DNA of 64,000 nt from Portunus trituberculatus (Eukaryota > Arthropoda > Malacostraca > Decapoda > Portunidae), in contig NC_059285.1 in assembly GCF_017591435.1 (NCBI RefSeq), positions 26,214,813-26,278,812 of the forward strand, given 5' to 3'. Shown here piece after piece: positions 58,632 to 64,000 of the stretch. The translations under genes were made by a program, and so were the position numbers. The stretch's first letter is position 1. Each line of letters opens with the position of its first letter. The notes below the pieces were generated by a model that saw only the letters and a list, made by a program, of their open reading frames with translations, ran no database searches and was not told where the DNA came from.

Positions 58632-59300
58632 CAGGCAATCCCCGTTTAACGAAGGGGTTACATTCCTAAAAAACACTTCGTTAAGCGAAACTTCGTTAAG
58701 CGAACCAATTATAACAAGTTTAACCCCTGATTTGAACTTCCATTGAGAGTAAGCAAAGCGAGAGTGCATCATAGTACAGTAAAAGGTTTAATGAAAGTAA
58801 AAATTATGAAGTTAAACATTTAGGTAGTTTAATTTAACGTTCTTAGGAACGTTAGGCCACATTGCAGGGGGTTTTGGTGGTAAGTTGAACTAAGGAAGAT
58901 GAGCTGCTGGTGACGCTGTTATGGTTTGACTGGGCAGTGAGTAGTGCATGTAATCTTGATCTTGATCTTGATGCTACAGGTGACACAGAATTTCTTCTAA
59001 GTCAGGCCTTTGTATCAGCAGAGCCTGTGTTGTCCACGAGAGGCTTGATTTTGATTTTTATTCTACAGGTGTCTCAGGATTTCTCCTGAGGCAGGCCTTA
59101 GTACCAGCAGCTCCTGATGTATTTAAAAGCCTGTCAGCTTGCATGATACAGTGGGGCTTTCAAATTTGGAAAAAAATTACCTGGATAAAACTTCGTTAAA
59201 GCGAGTTTGGTGTTCGTTAAACGAGCAGATGGTAGTAAAATGAAACCTTCGTTATAGCGAAATTTCGTTGTGTGAACCTTTGTTAAACGGGGGTTGCCTG
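58632..59300. mobile_element. Tigger-like MITE inserted in D4
   Basis: Inverted ends CAGGCAATCCCCGTTTAACGAAG and, reversed, CAGGCAACCCCCGTTTAACAAAG, each flanked by TA. 669 bp with no coding capacity. Internal CTTGAT triplicate at about 58,952-58,971. It is related to the element at 21,864-23,865 and supplies the empty TTAA site for the piggyBac-like insertion there. Confidence 0.88.
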
Positions 59301-59567
59301 TATTGGACAGAGAGTTGATAAAGGTGACCACAAGTAATCATCTCCGGGGACATGAAAAAAAAATTATAAAAGACATCTGTCTAAATGATGTGAGAAAATA
59401 CAGTTTCCTGCATCGTAGTATTGATAAGTGGAATAAACTGAGCAGTGATGTCGTTGACGCGGTGTGTGTCAATCAGATGAAAGAGAGATATGACAGGAGT
59501 AGACAAGGAGACAGGACACAGAGAGCTTAGCTCGGGCCCTGTAATACACAAATAGGTAAATACACCA

Positions 59568-60041
59568 CCTAAAGAAGTAGTTTTATAGGCTCAATATTTT
59601 TTTTATGCAGTGGTTTCTCCCATAGGCCTATATCCACCGGCAAGAGTAGAAAATGAGTTCAGTGAAGTTAGTAGGTGCCACTCAGCAGCAAGTGTGATCA
59701 TTAATCCACAGGCTTAAGTTCCTCCATTTCTTCTATTATGTAGAGTAGAGGTGGCAGTTTGTGCTACCCTAAGCAGACACTTATCAGTTACGAAACCTCC
59801 AGATTCGAATACGACAATGAAAGTTTCACCAGTAATGTAGAATTGTATCTGCTATAATGGCAGGTAACATGCAGCTCTCTATCACTGCAGTTTCTCTGCA
59901 TGGAGTACTGTAAGTGAAGGAAGGTTAGGCCAGTTCAGTGCCCCTACTAGACTGGTTTACACGCTAGGCTGAGAAAGGAATTGCACCAGTGGGAAGTCAG
60001 TCCACTAAGGGATGTCGGGTTATCGTGCTAGGTGCCTTAAG
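59568..60041. other. No feature recognised
   Basis: Mixed composition without long frames or matches to the repeats in this window. Confidence 0.45.
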
Positions 60042-60990
60042 GGGGGCGTCTGATTTAGAGACCGAAAAAATATGAAAAATAATGTTTTTTGTGGAAAAAT
60101 AATATGTAGTAGGTATACACGTTAGCTATTATTTCACGAAGTTTTATAATGAAATGCACCCTGGTTTCCATTTGAATGCCATTCGAAGGTCCCATACTCA
60201 ACCACGTGCGTTTGTTTACATCAGCAGAATCTTTTTTTTTTTTTTTCTCAAAAACTATGATAAAAAGACAAAAATCTTAACTTTTTTTTGGTGGACATGA
60301 TACGGCAACACTGAAAGTCTATGGGTGGCATCAATCAAGGCACCAGGAAGACTCAGTAGGGGGAAAGCTATTAGAGAGAGAGGTTGTTGCTGCATCTCTC
60401 GCTACCCGCCCTTCACCCTGCTAAACAGCACGTAATTTATTTACTGCATCCTGCTTTTCACCTACTGCCAATCATGGGACAGGTGTCTAAGAGGAAAAAG
60501 GAGAGGAAGGACGCCTGGAATATGAGTATGGAAGCGCAAAGAATAAAAAGAGCGTGTTGAACCTAACACTCAAATGCTCCAGTACACATCCTCGCGTCAC
60601 CCACCACCACCACCCTCACCACTGCCACACCACAGCCCACCACATCTCACGCAGAACAAAGACAAGGAAATGAAGAAGAAAAGGCCTCATTACTCACAAT
60701 TAGAGAAGCTCTTCTACAAAATATTGAGAAAGGAAATGAAGTTGTGGAAAGCGACAACGAGCTTGTCATGCTGACAAAAAGGAGGCTGAAAAATCTTCTT
60801 TCCTCTCATTATTCATGCCCAGATCCTGCCTTTGACTACAGTTTGGAGCCTGATGTATATGAGAACACCATAACTATGCACTGCACAACAAACAGCTTCA
60901 AGAACACATCACAACCAGAAAAAGTGAGAGCTGGAGGTCGAGAGAAAAGCTTCTTCAGGACCAATATACCATTGACAGGGGGGGACTAGG
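60042..60990 (+). mobile_element. Possible Mutator-like element, 5' part
   Basis: A GGGGGGCGTCTGATTTAGAG start is followed by about 430 bp and then a broken reading frame. That frame begins MGQVSKRKKERKDAWNMSME at 60,474 and, after stops and one shift, continues LVMLTKRRLKNLLSSHYSCP, ITMHCTTNS. The layout (basic start, low-complexity Ser/Thr/Pro stretch, then a region with Cys pairs) resembles the N-terminal domain of animal Mutator-like transposase proteins. The right side is cut by the Tigger element at 61,002. Identification is tentative. Confidence 0.4.
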
Positions 60991-61270
60991 AGAATCATAT
61001 ACAGTAAACTCCCGGTTACGTCGGTCTCGAGTTACGTCAAACTCGTAATTACGTCAGTCCACTATAAGGCAATTTAAGATTAAAAAAATTGAAAATTTAT
61101 AAATCGTAAAGTGCGGGATTTATTGTTATTGTTGGTGGTTGCCCGCCACACCGCCCGCCTCATGCTTGAATACAATAACACCCTGCCTCACTTCCACCAC
61201 ACCGTCGCCCCTGGCGAGAGTGTTATCCTACTTCTGCGTTTACTGACTCAAGTTCTTAGTATCTTGCTCA

Positions 61271-61380
61271 ATGGCACCAAAGAGAAAACTTCTTAGTGAC
61301 AGCAGTGATGCTAAGAAAAGGAAAACCATTACGCTACAAGAAAAAAGAGGACATAATTAAAAGACATGAGAAGGGAGGCA
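61271..61380 (+). pseudogene. Tigger-type transposase N-terminus in F1
   Basis: MAPKRKLLSDSSDAKKRKTI then TLQEK, a one-base shift, and EDIIKRHEKGG. The MAPKRK-KKRK-EDIIKRHEKG layout is the hallmark start of Tigger/Jerky-type CENP-B-like transposases. Only the first helix region survives. Confidence 0.75.
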
Positions 61381-61500
61381 GCAGCTGTGTGTGAGGGAGG
61401 GAAAAAGAAAATGGGAAGCCCGTTACCATGACATCGGGGAGGTTGACGACCTTGAGGGCTCGCACACCCATCACAACAATAACAACTCCGGAGCCTTCAC

Positions 61501-61740
61501 CTGGGCCACACGACACTCGCAACTGACTTGCACCATCTGCACCTGTCTGCTGATCCGTATTGCCCTTTCCTATTGCATTTCCTGCCCCGCTGCCCACGCT
61601 TCTACTCCCACCGCACTGCCCTGGGCCACACGACACTCGCAGCTCACTTGCACCGTCTGCGCCTGTCTGCTGATCCCCATTGCCCTTTCCTATTGCATTT
61701 CCTGCTCCACTGCCCACGCTTCTACTCCCACCGCACTGCA
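61501..61740. repeat. 120-bp tandem duplication
   Basis: Two adjacent 120-bp units starting CTGGGCCACACGACACTCGC, about 93% alike by eye. The period of 40 codons keeps the frame open across both copies. Confidence 0.92.
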
Positions 61741-61920
61741 CTACGCTCCCAGCTGTCCGCCCTGGGCGTCACAACATTCGACCTGCCCACCTTCCTGGCG
61801 GCCTCAGGCGTCCACCCCTCTCGGCAACATGCAGTCCTTCGCGTTCGCGGCACTAATCAACAACAAAAACAAGTTTGTCTTTCATATTCCTACATAGTTG
61901 TAAATAATATAACAATATAA
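61528..61920 (+). pseudogene. LINE C-terminal zinc-finger-like fragment in F1
   Basis: LHRLRLSADPHCPF, HFLLHCPRFYSHRTALRSQL and FDLPTFLAASGVHPSRQHAV resemble the His/Cys-containing C-terminus (HFLLHCPRF type) found in many jockey-like arthropod LINEs. The first half is duplicated with the 120-bp repeat. No RT is nearby. How it entered a Tigger element is unclear. Confidence 0.5.
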
Positions 61921-62067
61921 CCTTTTACTTACCTGAATGACCATAAACAATGATTGGTTGAAAACTCGATAACATGCTTTGAAATGTATGGAAACTCGAG
62001 TTACGTACAAAATCGACTTATGTCATGTTTTAGGAACGTAACTCTGACGTAAAGCGAGACCTTACTG

Positions 62068-62083
62068 TGTGTATATATATATA

Positions 62084-62150
<67 letters not shown>
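62068..62150. repeat. TA microsatellite
   Basis: About 40 TA units with one TTTA interruption. On the minus strand it reads through as Ile-Tyr repeats in frame with ORF1 of A8. Confidence 0.95.
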
Positions 62151-62154
<4 letters not shown>

Positions 62155-63008
62155 TTGCAACCTTCTGTTTCTCTGAGTTTTGTTTTTCTATATAGTATTT
62201 CTTCTGTTGCTGCTTGTGATTTTAGTAATATCTTAATTGGTCTCACTGTTCCTTCTTGATATGGTCCCATTCTATACATTTTTTCTAGTTCCTCTTCTAA
62301 GTTCCGTCTATCCTCGTGATTTAGATTTTTTAGTAGGTCTTTTACTGATTTCATTTCATCCCTTTTCCCTTCTTGGTCTATATTTAACATTTTTTTCTTT
62401 CAGGCCAAAATTAATTACACTTTTTTTTTCTGCAATTTCTCTTACTAAATTTTCTTTTTTCTTCAGGACTCCCATCATTTAGTTTGTCATATTTTCATCT
62501 CTTTCTTTTAACTGTTCTTGAAATGATTCCTTGTCTTTCTTATCTGAAATGATTCCTTGTCATTCTTATCTTGGATTCTCCATGCCTGTACTTCTTTTTT
62601 AATCACATCTTGAACTTTTTCCTTTTCTTTGTTAACTAGATCTTTCAGTTTCTCTTTTTCTTTCTCAGCTTTACCGAGTCCTTCCATCAATTTCTTGTAG
62701 TTAGTTACTTCCTTTCTTAATTCTTCATTTTCTGTTCTTAGCTTAGTTTCATTTTCTTCTACTCTTTTTATCCTGTCTTTCAATTTCTGAAACTCTTTTT
62801 CCTGCTCTTCATTTTCTTTCATTCCCATACTCTCCTTTATCCATTTATCTAATTTACGTTCAATAGTCAACACTCTATTGAATAGCGAAGTATGTGTCGT
62901 ATCAAAGCCTTTAAAAGCTCTTTCACCCTCACCAACATAGTCATCATCATCTTTCATTCTTTCCCGAGTCTCATACCTGCATTTAGATGGAATCTCTTCC
63001 TTACTCAT
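62151..63008 (-). pseudogene. ORF1 of A8
   Basis: About 166 codons are open from the ATG: GERAFKGFD motif, coiled coil (IERKLDKWIKES to KKEVQAWRIQ), then a 28-bp tandem duplication at 62,520-62,575 shifts the frame. The C-terminal block EKMYRMGPYQEG and RPIKILLKSQAATEEILYR is readable in another frame. Confidence 0.8.
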
Positions 63009-63015
63009 GATTTTG
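62151..63015 (-). mobile_element. CR1 ORF1 fragment A8
   Basis: Subfamily A ORF1 from its ATG (MSKEEIPSKCRY) to the KDIYI codons, where it passes into the TA microsatellite. It lacks 5' UTR and ORF2. It is wedged between the right end of F1 and the interior of F2. Confidence 0.85.
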
Positions 63016-63490
63016 CAGGCGAAGGCTCCGGAGTTATTGTTGTGCGCGAGCCCTCAAGGTCGTCAACCTCCCCGTTGTTATGGTAACAGGCTTCCCATTT
63101 TCTTCTTCCCTCCCTCACACACAGCTGCTGCCTCACTCACTCACTCATTCCATTTTCCTTTTCTTAGCATCACTGCTGTCACTAAGGAGTTTTCTCTTTG
63201 GTGCCATTGAGCAAGATACTAAGAACTTGAGACAGTAAACGCAGAAGTAGGATAACACTCTTACCAGGGGCGACGGTATGGTGGAACTGAGGCAGGGTGT
63301 TATTGTATTCAAGTGTGAGGCGGGTGGTGTGGCGGGTAACCACTAGTGACGCCTGGCGGCCAACAATAACAATAAATCCTGCACTTTACGATTTATAAAT
63401 TTTCTATTTTTTTTAATCTTAAATTGCCTTATAGTGGACTGACGTAACTATGAGTTTGACATAACTCGAGGCCGACGTAACCCGGGACCT

Positions 63491-63495
<5 letters not shown>
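63016..63495 (-). mobile_element. Tigger-type element F2, left part, inverted
   Basis: The minus strand repeats the first 500 bp of F1: terminal GGTCCCGGGTTACGTCGG, then a MAPKRK transposase start at 63,207. It stops at the same point as F1 does, after CTCCGGAGCCTTCGCCTG, where A8 begins. The outer end abuts a TA microsatellite. Confidence 0.8.
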
Positions 63496-63569
<74 letters not shown>

Positions 63570-63572
63570 CAT
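63496..63572. repeat. TA microsatellite
   Basis: About 36 TA units between F2 and the last Tigger element, ending CATACATATA. Confidence 0.93.
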
Positions 63573-63575
63573 ATA

Positions 63576-64000
63576 CAATAAGTCCTCGTTTTACACTAGA
63601 AATGCGTTCCTCAAAAAGCTATTGTAAACCGAAATTAGTGTAAACCAAACCCATTTTAACATGTATTAGATAGGAATACGTTCCAGCTTAGTATGAAAGT
63701 CAATCGAAAAAAAGTAAACAAACTGGACAAGCCGTGTATTACCGAAAAAAAAAAGAACATGAGCACTTTAACTTACCTTTCTTAATGTTAATCTCCTGTA
63801 TAGGTCCTTTTGTCCCTCCTGAGGCTAAGGGACAGCAGAGACCTCTCCTGCCTACTCGGAAGGAGGGGTCATGGGAGAACGATCAGCTGATACGGCAGAT
63901 GAAGTGGGTGATGCACTGGCCAAGTGTGAAGCAGGTGACTTATTTTCTTCAAACTTGTCATTTGAAGTTGATGACTCAATTTTAATTGATGAAGTTGAAG
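63576..64000 (+). mobile_element. Tigger-like element, left part, runs off the window
   Basis: TA|CAATAAGTCCTCGTTTTACAC matches the ends of the element at 24,356, and the segment CCTCCTGAGGCTAAGGGACAGC (63,814-63,835) matches its interior. From 63,873 an open frame MGERSADTADEVGDALAK is still open at the window edge; it is acidic and unassigned. Confidence 0.75.

Larger units (their letters stand above)
57295..59567 (+). mobile_element. CR1-like LINE copy D4, split by a MITE and internally deleted
   Basis: Holds ORF1, the start of ORF2 to about 58,630, then the 669-bp MITE, then only the last 75 or so codons and the 3' end. About 2 kb of CR1 expected between the two flanks is missing. The tail is ACAAATAGGTAAATACACC with hardly any AC run. 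The 5' UTR upstream of 57,295 does not match that of D2, so it is probably truncated. Confidence 0.85.
61002..62067 (+). mobile_element. Tigger-type element F1 with a foreign insert
   Basis: Ends CAGTAAACTCCCGGTTACGTC and, reversed, CAGTAAGGTCTCGCTTTACGTC. A transposase start lies at 61,271. From about 61,501 to 61,860 the sequence becomes GC-rich and contains a 120-bp tandem duplication with LINE-like codons. The right terminal part resumes near 61,900. A TA microsatellite follows the right end. Confidence 0.8.

Overview
The window looks like draft nuclear DNA from an animal with a repeat-choked genome, most probably a decapod crustacean or a related arthropod. This is inferred from the spliced exons, the long AC/GT, CT and TA microsatellites, the dense CR1-type LINEs and the Tigger, piggyBac-like and Harbinger-like DNA transposons. 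Nothing bacterial is present. Roughly 70% of the window is one superfamily of CR1-like non-LTR retrotransposons. I sort these into five subfamilies, called A to E here, by the wording of the C-terminal domain.

Layout. From 1 to 20.4 kb there is a chain of minus-strand elements: A1, a tRNA-derived SINE, A2 (holding a Harbinger-like MITE), B (holding a different CR1/L2-type LINE), C1, E1, A3 and C2. From 20.5 to 26 kb is a nest of DNA transposons: an outer Tigger-like pair of ends, inside it a second Tigger-like element that holds a piggyBac-like element, and beside that a Tigger element with a transposase tail. At 25,993-26,104 lies a good exon of an unidentified host gene on the plus strand. 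From 26.2 to 53.6 kb is a chain of plus-strand elements: A4, a 3'-end stub, A5, D1, a SINE, A6, A7 (with a piggyBac-like remnant), D2, C3, a 30-bp stub, D3, E2, E3 and an ORF1 remnant. At 54,053-54,239 a second host exon follows in compatible phase, so the whole second chain would sit in one intron of about 28 kb. From 54.2 to 64 kb are old LINE debris, a pogo/Tigger fragment, D4 (split by a Tigger-like MITE), a possible Mutator-like fragment, two Tigger copies with MAPKRK-type transposase starts, an A-type ORF1 fragment and the start of another Tigger element.

How the parts fit. Almost every CR1 copy ends in one or two copies of a 14-bp unit (ACAACTAGGTAAAT-like), then ACACAC. The next element, or the SINE, starts directly after that AC run. 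This is the expected result of repeated, same-strand insertion into AC/GT microsatellites. In addition, the 5' UTRs of subfamilies A, C and D each contain a stretch complementary to the 3' end of their own subfamily. This could close the transcript into a panhandle and is the most interesting signal I see. No complete, undamaged ORF2 is present: all copies carry frameshifts, stops or deletions, although some of these could be draft-sequence indels.
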